Assembly (NCBI GenBank): GCA_030840545.1
Contig: JAVEEH010000297.1
Coordinates: forward strand, 1 to 7,976
Direction of reading: 5' to 3'
Length of the DNA: 7,976 nt
Source of the DNA: Frankiaceae bacterium
GTDB lineage: Bacteria; Actinomycetota; Actinomycetes; JAFAQI01
Positions 1-5,662 of the stretch are shown in pieces. The translations under genes were made by a program, and so were the position numbers. Every line of letters starts with the position of its first letter. The stretch's first letter is position 1. The notes under the pieces were generated by a model. The model did not search any database, had not been told where the DNA came from, and worked only from the letters and a program-made list of their open reading frames with translations.

Positions 1-59
1 GGCCGCCCGATGGGCCCCGCGCCGACATCGACACCGATCGAGAACTGACCTACCGGTGG
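1..59. other. Left edge: possible 3' end of a rightward gene
   Basis: This short stretch precedes the stop codon of the leftward VOC gene. Two rightward frames are open from the left edge. One ends at TGA 46-48 with the tail PMGPAPTSTPIEN. The other continues to TGA 138-140 and reads, in part, ADIDTDRELTYRW; it would overlap the VOC gene by about 80 bases. The second looks more protein-like, but its third positions are less G/C-rich than those of the VOC gene on the opposite strand. I cannot assign a family. A short TGACC/GGTCA inverted repeat (46-50 and 58-62) lies between the ends but has no T-run. Confidence 0.25.
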
Positions 60-584
60 TCAGGCGGGGAGGGAGATCCCGACGCCGCCGCGGGTCTGGC
101 CGCCGAACTTCGCCTTCTCCTTGGCGAGGTCGAGCGGTGAGATGGACGCGCGTCCGGCGAGAGCGGCGTCGTCGAGGAGGTCTGCCGGGATGAGCCACAC
201 GACCTCGAACTCGATCCCGTTGGGGTCCTTGGCATAGAGGCTCTTGGTGGTTCCGTGGTCAGACGCACCAACGAGTGCACCGGCCTTCGACAGGCGCTCG
301 GCCGTGGCCTCGAGCTCGTCGAGAGTGTCGACCTCCCACGCGAGGTGGTAGAGGCCCACCGTCTGGCGGCCGGCGAGCGACGGCCCCGCCTGCGGGCCGA
401 TCTCGAACAGGCCCAGGTCGTGGTCGTTGGTCGACCCGGGGGCCCGGAGGAACGCTGCCCCGGTGAACCCCTTCGGGGTCATCTCGTCGAGGCGCTCGAA
501 CCCGAGCACATCGGTGTAGAAGGCGACGGTTTGAGCAAGGTCGCGTACATAGAGCACGGCGTGGTTGAGACGGAAGATGCCCAT
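60..584 (-). CDS. VOC family protein (glyoxalase/extradiol dioxygenase-like), single domain
   Basis: The product is 174 aa, a vicinal-oxygen-chelate fold with two beta-alpha-beta-beta-beta modules, probably a cytosolic metalloenzyme. The first module opens with LNHAVLYVRDLAQTVAFYTD (from residue 6) and the second with VGLYHLAWEVD (from residue 76). The end of the second carries the family hallmark YAKDPNGIEFEVVW (117-130). H8, H80 and E127 (or E125) sit where the 2-His-1-carboxylate metal ligands are expected. The family includes glyoxalases, thiol transferases and ring-cleaving dioxygenases; the substrate here cannot be read from sequence. The ATG at 584 is chosen because the VOC fold begins directly after it. 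The frame stays open upstream to 710, but that extension has no fold character. No Shine-Dalgarno is visible. A sigma-R-like promoter at 592-619 places the transcription start at or near this ATG, so a leaderless mRNA is inferred. The gene stands alone, divergent from the DUF5999-like gene. Confidence 0.85.
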   Translation of the reverse strand: MGIFRLNHAVLYVRDLAQTVAFYTDVLGFERLDEMTPKGFTGAAFLRAPGSTNDHDLGLFEIGPQAGPSLAGRQTVGLYHLAWEVDTLDELEATAERLSKAGALVGASDHGTTKSLYAKDPNGIEFEVVWLIPADLLDDAALAGRASISPLDLAKEKAKFGGQTRGGVGISLPA

Positions 585-591
585 ACGCGGG

Positions 592-619
592 CAACGGCAG
601 GGCCAAGTCGGACATTCCC
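592..619 (-). promoter_or_regulatory. Sigma-R/SigH-type (ECF) promoter upstream of the VOC gene
   Basis: On the minus strand GGGAAT (619-614) is followed by exactly 18 bases and then GTTG (595-592); equivalently GGGAAT-N17-CGTTG. This matches the consensus known for Streptomyces SigR and, in its GGAA...GTT core, mycobacterial SigH. Both are thiol-oxidative-stress sigma factors controlled by zinc anti-sigma factors. If the -10 element sits in its usual place, +1 falls at or within a few bases of position 584, the A of the VOC ATG. That fits the missing ribosome binding site. The match is seen directly; sigma factor identity and induction are inference. Confidence 0.6.
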
Positions 620-638
620 CTGCGCCGCAACTCAAGCC

Positions 639-663
639 GTAACTCGGTTGTGCACGTCTCGTT
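639..663 (+). promoter_or_regulatory. Possible ECF-type promoter for the DUF5999-like gene
   Basis: GTAAC (639-643), 16 bases, then CGTT (660-663). This is one mismatch from the generic ECF -35 GGAAC, with a normal spacer and -10. The predicted start near 672-673 leaves a leader of about 27 bases, enough to hold the GAGG Shine-Dalgarno at 688-691. The motif is short and could occur by chance. No good TANNNT-type -10 was seen in the same region. Confidence 0.25.
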
Positions 664-699
664 GTAGAGACAGCACCACCCCCAGACGAGGTGACCGAG

Positions 700-867
700 A
701 TGACGTGCAATCACCAGCCGGCTTGTCCGCCCGCCGACCGTCACGACGCTCGCGCGGCAAGCATGGTCGCCGACCACTGGGAGCAGGGTTGGGCACTGCT
801 GTGCAACGGCACGCTGGTCTTCGACGACGGCGGCGCACTCGCGCCGGCCGAGCTGACCGCCGCCTGA
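700..867 (+). CDS. DUF5999-like small Cys/His protein
   Basis: A 55-aa protein of unknown function, probably cytosolic. It opens with MTCNHQPACPPADRHDARAA and has a core EQGWALLCNGTLVFDDGG (28-45). From memory these match DUF5999 proteins of Streptomyces and relatives, which begin C-x-H-x-P-x-C-P and carry a GW-x-LLCNG-x-x-F-x-D-x-G segment. C3, H5, C9 and C35 could form a metal or redox site; that is inference. The ATG at 700 is preferred because GAGG (688-691) lies 8 bases upstream. An in-frame GTG at 691 overlaps that site and would add three residues. Third positions are mostly G/C, as in neighbouring genes. The protein is slightly shorter than the Streptomyces forms I recall and ends in ELTAA. 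It is divergent from the VOC gene, and its TGA lies one base from the convergent hemW stop. Confidence 0.75.
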   Translation: MTCNHQPACPPADRHDARAASMVADHWEQGWALLCNGTLVFDDGGALAPAELTAA

Positions 868-868
868 G

Positions 869-2101
869 CTAAGCGACGAGGTCGCGCACCAAGGCATCGG
901 CCAGCAACCGCCCACGAACCGTCAGCACCGCCCGCCCTTCGTCGTACGACGCCGGCTCGAGCAGACCGTCGTCGCGCGCCCGCTCAGCGGTCTGAACAGC
1001 CGACCCGCGGAGCCCCGCGAGTGCAAGCCCGTCCCGCAGCCGCAACCGCAGCATGATGTCCTCGGTCCGGCGGGTCGCGGCGTCGAGGATCTCCCGCGCG
1101 TGCGCCGGTGACCGGCCGGCCTGCAGTCGCTCGGCGTAGGCAGCGGGATGCTTGACGTTCCACCACCGCACGCCGACCGCATCGCCGCCGACATGACTGT
1201 GCGCACCCGGGCCGACGCCCCACCAGTCGGCGCCGGTCCAGTAGCCCACGTTGTGCCGCGATCGTCCTGCCTCGGAGCGCGCCCAGTTGGACACCTCGTA
1301 CCACGCGAAACCGGCCCCACTCAACGTCTCCTCGGCCATCAGGTAGCGGTCGGCGAGGACGTCGTCGTCGGGTGCATCGAACTCGCCGCGGCGGATGCGG
1401 GCCGCGAGCCGGGTGCCCTCCTCGACGATGAGTGCATAGGCCGACACATGGTCAGCGCCGGTGGCGACGGCCGCCTCGAGCGACGCTCCCCAGTCGGCAT
1501 CGCTCTCCCCCGGTGTCCCGTAGATGAGGTCGACGTTGACGTGCTCGAAGCCGGCCGCTTGCGCATCCCGCACGACGCGGTCGACGCGGCCGGGCGTGTG
1601 CTGCCGGTCAAGCACGGCGAGGACGTGTTCACGTGCCGACTGCATGCCGAAGGAGATGCGCGTGAAGCCGGCCGCGCGCAACGCCTGCAGCGCAGCGGCG
1701 TCGACCGACTCGGGGTTGGACTCGGTGGTGACCTCCGCGCCCGGCTCGAGGCCGAAGCGCTCGTCGACGGCACGCAGCATGCGGGTGAGCTCTGCAGGCG
1801 GCAGCAGCGTGGGTGTGCCCCCGCCGACGAACACGGTGCTGACCGGACGCGCCGCATCGCCGAGCACGCGATGGGCCAGATCGAGCTCGGCGATGGCGGT
1901 GTCGGCGTAGGACGACTGGGAGACACCGGGGCCGAGCTCGACCGCTGTGTAGGTGTTGAAGTCGCAGTAACCGCACCGGGTGGCACAGAACGGCACGTGC
2001 AGGTAGATGCCCAGGGGTCGGTCGGCGGCACCGGCGAGCACCTCGGCCGGCAGCGCACCGTCGGTCGGCGCAGGCTCTCCCTCAGGCAACGTCGACGGCA
2101 C
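869..2101 (-). CDS. hemW: Radical SAM family heme chaperone HemW (coproporphyrinogen III oxidase-like)
   Basis: The product is 410 aa. The radical SAM iron-sulfur cluster motif is CATRCGYC (C39, C43, C46), with the family's FC start and following DFNTY. The SAM-binding GGGTP is at 93-97. Downstream are TTESNPES, ISFGMQSA, HVNVDLIYGTPGE, and the HemW-type HNVGYW and GPGAHSH blocks, then the HemW C-terminal domain. HemW proteins bind heme and hand it to hemoproteins; they resemble HemN but lack true coproporphyrinogen oxidase activity. The sequence cannot show which heme acceptor is served. Length is close to the family (E. coli about 378 aa), with an N-terminal extension normal for actinomycetes. 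Start is GTG 2101; the N-terminus MPSTLPEGEPAP resembles streptomycete HemW starts as I recall them. It lies 35 bases downstream of lepA on the same strand, so co-transcription is likely. No terminator is visible after it. Confidence 0.95.
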   Translation of the reverse strand: MPSTLPEGEPAPTDGALPAEVLAGAADRPLGIYLHVPFCATRCGYCDFNTYTAVELGPGVSQSSYADTAIAELDLAHRVLGDAARPVSTVFVGGGTPTLLPPAELTRMLRAVDERFGLEPGAEVTTESNPESVDAAALQALRAAGFTRISFGMQSAREHVLAVLDRQHTPGRVDRVVRDAQAAGFEHVNVDLIYGTPGESDADWGASLEAAVATGADHVSAYALIVEEGTRLAARIRRGEFDAPDDDVLADRYLMAEETLSGAGFAWYEVSNWARSEAGRSRHNVGYWTGADWWGVGPGAHSHVGGDAVGVRWWNVKHPAAYAERLQAGRSPAHAREILDAATRRTEDIMLRLRLRDGLALAGLRGSAVQTAERARDDGLLEPASYDEGRAVLTVRGRLLADALVRDLVA

Positions 2102-2136
2102 GCGTCCAGGCTAGGTCGCGTCGGCGAGGTCGCGGG

Positions 2137-3978
2137 TCAGTCGGTCTTGGGGGTGGTCTGCAGGGCGGCGATGAACGCCTCCTGCGGCACCTCGACGCGG
2201 CCGACCATCTTCATCCGTCGCTTGCCTTCCTTCTGCTTCTCCAGCAGCTTGCGCTTGCGGGTGATGTCACCGCCATAACACTTGGCGAGCACGTCCTTGC
2301 GGATGGCGCGGATGTTCTCGCGGGCGATCACCCGGGATCCGATCGCGGCCTGGATCGGGACCTCGAACTGCTGGCGCGGGATGAGCTCGCGCAGCTTCGA
2401 CGTCATCGCCGTCCCGTAGGCATAAGCCTTGTCCCGGTGCACGATCGCGCTGAACGCGTCGACGGTCTCGCCCTGGAGCAGGATGTCGACCTTCACCAGA
2501 TCGGCCTCCTGCTCGCCGGCCGGTTCATAGTCGAGCGAGGCATAGCCGCGAGTGCGTGACTTCAGCTGGTCGAAGAAGTCGAAGATGATCTCTGCCAGCG
2601 GAAGGACGTATTTGAGCTCGACCCGGTCCTGGGACAGATACTCCATGCCCTTCAACGTCCCGCGGCGCTGTTGGCAGAGCTCCATCACCGAGCCGACGTA
2701 GTCACTCGGCAGCAGCACCATCGCGTCGACGATCGGCTCGTAGACGCCGGAGATCTTGCCCTCCGGCCAGTCAGCCGGGTTGGTCACGACCATTTCCGAG
2801 CCGTCTTCCATGGCAATGCGATAGACGACGTTGGGCGCGGTCGAGATCAGTGCCAGGTCGGCCTCGCGCTCGAGGCGCTCGCGCACGATCTCCATGTGCA
2901 GCAGCCCGAGGAACCCGCACCGGAAGCCGAAGCCGAGCGCGACCGATGTCTCTGGCTCGTAGACGAGCGCGGCGTCGTTGAGCTGCAGCTTGTCGAGCGA
3001 GTCGCGCAGCAGCGGATAGTCGGAGCCGTCGATGGGATAGAGCCCGGAATAGACCATCGGCTTGGGGTGCCGGTAGCCGCCGAGCATCTCCGTCGCCGGC
3101 TTGGACGCCGACGTGATGGTGTCGCCGACCCGCGCCTGCCGGACCTCTTTGACACCCGGAATCACGTAGCCGACTTCGCCGACGCCGATGGACCCGGTGG
3201 GGGTGGGCTCGGGTGCGGCGACACCGACCTCGAGCGTTTCGTGCGCCGCGCCGGTCGACATCATCAGGCACCGGTCGCGCGTCGTCAGCCGCCCGTCGAA
3301 GACGCGCACGTAGGTGATGACGCCGCGATACTGGTCATAGACCGAGTCGAAGATGAGCAGTCGCGGCGGCGCATCCGGGTCACCGACCGGGTGCGGCACC
3401 GTCCGCACCACCTCGTCGAGCAGCTCGCGGACACCTTCGCCGGTCTTGGCGCTGACGCGCAGCACGGTGTCGGGGTCGCAGCCGATGATGTGCGCGAGCT
3501 CGGCGGCGTACTTCTCCGGCTGTGCCGCAGGCAGGTCGATCTTGTTGAGGACCGGGATGATGTGCAGGTCGTTCTCGAGCGCGAGATAGAGGTTGGCCAG
3601 TGTCTGCGCCTCGATGCCCTGGGCCGCGTCGACGAGCAGAATCGCGCCTTCACAAGCCGCGAGCGACCGCGACACCTCGTAGGAGAAGTCGACGTGCCCG
3701 GGTGTGTCGATGAGGTGAAGGACATAGTCGTCGCCGTCGTGCGTCCAGGGCAGCCGGACGTTCTGCGCCTTGATCGTGATGCCGCGCTCGCGCTCGATGT
3801 CCATCTTGTCGAGGTACTGCGCCCGCATGTTGCGGCCCTCGACCAGGCCCGTGAACTCCAGCATCCGGTCGGCGAGCGTCGACTTTCCGTGATCGATGTG
3901 CGCGATGATGCAGAAGTTGCGGATCCGGGCCGGATCCGTGAACGCATGGGGCGGGGCGGGCACGCTCAATGGTCGCAC
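2137..3978 (-). CDS. lepA: Elongation factor 4 (LepA), ribosome-binding GTPase
   Basis: About 613 aa from the chosen start. Translational GTPase motifs are in order: P-loop AHIDHGKST (26-34), switch I RGIT (65-68), DTPGHVD with the catalytic-type histidine (91-97), NKID (145-148) and SAKTGEGV. EF-G-like domains follow, then the LepA-only C-terminal domain with CYGGDITRKRKLLEKQKEG. LepA acts on ribosomes during initiation, assembly or stalled elongation, helping under ionic or acid stress. The length matches the family (E. coli 599). The start is uncertain. GTG 3978 has AGGG five bases upstream; GTG 3963 (608 aa) is an alternative. The frame is open to an ATG at 4032 that overlaps the divergent kinase's ATG, but those extra residues (MPTRVPTGARTIHRI) are unlike LepA. 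It likely heads a lepA-hemW transcript. Confidence 0.97.
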   Translation of the reverse strand: MRPLSVPAPPHAFTDPARIRNFCIIAHIDHGKSTLADRMLEFTGLVEGRNMRAQYLDKMDIERERGITIKAQNVRLPWTHDGDDYVLHLIDTPGHVDFSYEVSRSLAACEGAILLVDAAQGIEAQTLANLYLALENDLHIIPVLNKIDLPAAQPEKYAAELAHIIGCDPDTVLRVSAKTGEGVRELLDEVVRTVPHPVGDPDAPPRLLIFDSVYDQYRGVITYVRVFDGRLTTRDRCLMMSTGAAHETLEVGVAAPEPTPTGSIGVGEVGYVIPGVKEVRQARVGDTITSASKPATEMLGGYRHPKPMVYSGLYPIDGSDYPLLRDSLDKLQLNDAALVYEPETSVALGFGFRCGFLGLLHMEIVRERLEREADLALISTAPNVVYRIAMEDGSEMVVTNPADWPEGKISGVYEPIVDAMVLLPSDYVGSVMELCQQRRGTLKGMEYLSQDRVELKYVLPLAEIIFDFFDQLKSRTRGYASLDYEPAGEQEADLVKVDILLQGETVDAFSAIVHRDKAYAYGTAMTSKLRELIPRQQFEVPIQAAIGSRVIARENIRAIRKDVLAKCYGGDITRKRKLLEKQKEGKRRMKMVGRVEVPQEAFIAALQTTPKTD

Positions 3979-3986
3979 GACTGCCC

Positions 3987-3992
3987 TAATAC
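3987..3992. promoter_or_regulatory. Possible shared bidirectional -10 element between lepA and the kinase gene
   Basis: This A/T-rich island reads TAATAC rightward and TATTAG leftward, in the middle of a very short divergent intergenic space. The rightward reading would start transcription near 3999, leaving a leader of about 30 bases before ATG 4031. The leftward reading would start near 3980, almost at the proposed lepA GTG, which conflicts with using the AGGG there as a ribosome binding site. Both hexamers are imperfect and no good -35 is visible on either side. Confidence 0.25.
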
Positions 3993-4030
3993 GGTGGATT
4001 GTGCGAGCGCCGGTCGGCACTCTGGTCGGC

Positions 4031-4978
4031 ATGACCGCACCACCGGCAGAAGGTGTCCGGGTCGCCTACGACGACCTGCCTGACGCTGTCCGCGGATGGG
4101 TCGACGAGGTGCTCGGCGAGTCCGTCGTCGAAGCGGTCACCCAACCCGGCGGCTTCTCCCCCGGTGCCGCGGCGCGGGTGCGCACCGCCGGCGGCCGCCG
4201 CGCCTTCGTCAAAGCCGTCAGCGACGAGCTCAACCCGAAGACGCCCGACATGCACCGGATGGAGGCACGGGTGACCGCGGCGCTGCCGGCCGAGGCTCCG
4301 GTGCCGCGGCTGCTGTCGTCGTACGACGACGGGACATGGGTCGGGCTGCTCATGCAGGACATCGACGGTCGGCAGCCGGTGTTGCCGTGGCGCGACGACG
4401 AGCTGCACCGGGTGATGGCAACTCTCGACGAGCTGTCCGCTGACCTCACCCCATGTCCGCTGCCGGACGCCCAGGAGGTCGGCCACGAGTGGCGACCGGA
4501 GTTCACCAACTGGCGCGACACCGCCGCGGCCGGGCCGCCCGAAGGGCTCGACGACTGGTCGGTGCGGCACCTCGAGCAGCTCGCCGACCTCGAGTCTCGC
4601 TGGGAGGACGCGGCCCGCGGCGACACGTTGCTCCACCTCGACATCCGGGCGGACAACCTGCTCCTGACCGACGACCGGGTGTGGGTGGTCGACTGGCCGT
4701 GGGCCGCGCGTGGCTCGCCGGTGTTCGACCTCGTCGGCTTCTGCCCCAGCGTCGCGATGCAAGGTGGGCCGGAGCCCGCTCAGACGGTCGCGATGAGCCG
4801 GATCGGGCGGGCGGCCGACCCGGACGCATTGACCGTGCTGGTCGCGACGGTCGCGGGCTACTTCGCCGTCGGCGCGCTCGCACCGCCGCCACCTGGGCTG
4901 CCGACCGTGCGGGCGTTCCAGGCCGCCCAGGGTGAGGTGGCGCTGCGCTGGTTGGTCGAGCGCACCGGCTGGCGCTGA
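4031..4978 (+). CDS. Aminoglycoside phosphotransferase (APH)-fold kinase, substrate unknown
   Basis: The product is 315 aa, of the protein-kinase-like APH/choline kinase superfamily, expected in the cytosol. The ATP-binding lobe shows GGFSPG (40-45) as the nucleotide loop and RRAFVKAV with K61 as the likely ATP-contacting lysine. The catalytic loop is HLDIRADN (H202, D204, N209), and VVDWPW supplies the Mg-binding aspartate D221. Key residues are intact, so it is probably active. This branch is common in actinomycetes as chromosomal 'phosphotransferase' proteins; nothing shows that it confers antibiotic resistance. The ATG at 4031 begins right before conserved-looking sequence. A GTG at 4001 would add ten residues, and neither has a strong Shine-Dalgarno. 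It is divergent from lepA and 92 bases upstream of rpsT on the same strand. rpsT has its own promoter, so any read-through is secondary. Confidence 0.85.
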   Translation: MTAPPAEGVRVAYDDLPDAVRGWVDEVLGESVVEAVTQPGGFSPGAAARVRTAGGRRAFVKAVSDELNPKTPDMHRMEARVTAALPAEAPVPRLLSSYDDGTWVGLLMQDIDGRQPVLPWRDDELHRVMATLDELSADLTPCPLPDAQEVGHEWRPEFTNWRDTAAAGPPEGLDDWSVRHLEQLADLESRWEDAARGDTLLHLDIRADNLLLTDDRVWVVDWPWAARGSPVFDLVGFCPSVAMQGGPEPAQTVAMSRIGRAADPDALTVLVATVAGYFAVGALAPPPPGLPTVRAFQAAQGEVALRWLVERTGWR

Positions 4979-4996
4979 GTTCATGATCACCCATGG

Positions 4997-5027
4997 TTGG
5001 CCCAGGGAGCGCTGCGGCTGCTAGCCT
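4997..5027 (+). promoter_or_regulatory. Promoter of rpsT (housekeeping sigma type)
   Basis: TTGGCC (4997-5002) and an extended -10 TGC-TAGCCT (TAGCCT at 5022-5027, a TANNNT match) are separated by 19 bases, slightly long. Predicted start is about 5034, giving a leader of about 37 bases that carries GAAGG at 5056-5060. The position, just after the kinase stop and before rpsT, supports it. Confidence 0.55.
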
Positions 5028-5070
5028 CATCAGTCGAAATCCCACTCGAGCAACCGAAGGTAGATCCCGC

Positions 5071-5337
5071 GTGGCCAACATCAAGTCCCAGATCAAGCGC
5101 ATCGGCCAGAACGAGCGCCGACGGCTGCGCAACAAGGCCGTCAAGTCCGAGCTCAAGACCGCCGTACGCCGGTTCCGGGAAGCTGCCGCCGGCGGCGACA
5201 CCGAGGCCACCAACACCGCCTTCCGCAGCGCCTCCCGGCTGCTCGACAAGGCCGCCAGCAAGGGTGTCATTCACAAGAACCAGGCGGCCAACCGCAAGTC
5301 GGCCATGGCCCAGCGCACCAACGCTAACGCCGGCTAA
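5071..5337 (+). CDS. rpsT: 30S ribosomal protein S20
   Basis: The product is 88 aa, a basic primary-binding protein of the small subunit that contacts 16S rRNA during early 30S assembly. The sequence opens (V/M)ANIKSQIKRIGQNERRRL and ends with the typical GVIHKNQAANRKSAMAQR segment. This is the full-length three-helix S20 pattern, and the length is normal for the family. Start is GTG 5071, with GAAGG ending 10 bases upstream; the frame is open further left but without S20 similarity. A housekeeping-type promoter lies upstream and a strong hairpin terminator directly downstream, so it is probably a single-gene transcript. The GTG start may limit initiation; S20 starts in other bacteria are often weak and tied to autoregulation, but no regulatory structure was identified here. 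Confidence 0.97.
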   Translation: MANIKSQIKRIGQNERRRLRNKAVKSELKTAVRRFREAAAGGDTEATNTAFRSASRLLDKAASKGVIHKNQAANRKSAMAQRTNANAG

Positions 5338-5358
5338 AGACCTCTCCCGCGCGTCGCG

Positions 5359-5391
5359 AGCGCCGTCAACCTTCGGGTGGCGGCGCTTTCT
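5359..5391 (+). terminator. Rho-independent terminator of rpsT
   Basis: The left arm AGCGCCGTCAACC (5359-5371) pairs with GGTGGCGGCGCT (5376-5387) around a C(TTCG)G tetraloop, with one bulged A and one G-T pair. A short T-rich run TTTCT follows (5387-5391). It begins 21 bases after the rpsT stop. Reading leftward there is no T-run after the stem, so it is directional for rpsT. It overlaps the last codons of the convergent membrane-protein gene. Confidence 0.75.
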
Positions 5392-5662
5392 GCATGCGCG
5401 CCGGCGCCGACGCGCCAGGCGGCCCGGGCTCGAGCAGGCCGGCCAGCAGGTCGTGCGCCTTGACGATGAGCATCGACGCCGCCGGGAGCACCAGCAACGT
5501 CCACGCGCTGGCGACGTCGGAGAGCGTCAGCACGACCGCGACCGAGAGCACTCCCTCGACGAGCACGGCGCGTTGCCAGCCGTTGGGATGGACGTGGCGC
5601 AGGCGCAGCGCACGCCAGTAGAGCGGCGGCTTGGTGGGCTGCGGCTGTGCTGCGGCTGTCAT
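5366..5662 (-). CDS. Small two-helix membrane protein, function unknown
   Basis: The product is 98 aa. A polar, proline-rich N-terminus contains a basic stretch, RALRLRHVHPNGWQR (17-31). Two hydrophobic segments follow (about 32-51 and 54-72, the second LLVLPAASMLIV), then AHDLLAGLL and a proline-rich tail. It is probably an inner-membrane hairpin protein with the basic face in the cytoplasm. I recall similar unnamed proteins beside holA in some actinobacteria but know no function. The start is well supported: ATG 5662-5660 overlaps the holA TGA 5661-5659 (ATGA), the usual arrangement for translational coupling. The last eight or so codons lie inside the rpsT terminator hairpin. Codon use is like its neighbours. 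Confidence 0.75.
   Translation of the reverse strand: MTAAAQPQPTKPPLYWRALRLRHVHPNGWQRAVLVEGVLSVAVVLTLSDVASAWTLLVLPAASMLIVKAHDLLAGLLEPGPPGASAPARMQKAPPPEG

Noticed and set aside
46..62. TGACC/GGTCA inverted repeat between the left-edge frame and the VOC stop
   Set aside because: Five-base arms without a T-run; too weak to call a terminator or operator.
585..710. N-terminal extension of the VOC gene to 710
   Set aside because: The added residues lack VOC-fold character, overlap the DUF5999-like start region, and contain the sigma-R-like promoter that places the start at 584.
1148..2278. 376-codon open frame antisense to hemW, crossing into lepA
   Set aside because: Same high-GC shadow effect; it spans two real genes and shows no domain character.
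3979..4032. lepA start at ATG 4032
   Set aside because: The extra 18 residues are unlike LepA N-termini and the ATG overlaps the divergent kinase start. GTG 3978 has an AGGG at suitable distance.
2671..4083. 470-codon open frame on the plus strand, antisense to lepA
   Set aside because: It mirrors the codon structure of lepA, which is unmistakable on the other strand. The translation is Arg/Val/Asp-rich with no recognisable family, as is common for antisense frames in high-GC DNA.
4959..4976. AGCGC/GCGCT hairpin at the end of the kinase gene
   Set aside because: Only five base pairs with an 8-11-base loop and no T-run, so it is not a credible terminator.
4031..4978. Calling the kinase an aminoglycoside-resistance gene
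   Set aside because: Only the general APH fold and catalytic residues are visible. The context is housekeeping and nothing points to an antibiotic substrate or a mobile element.
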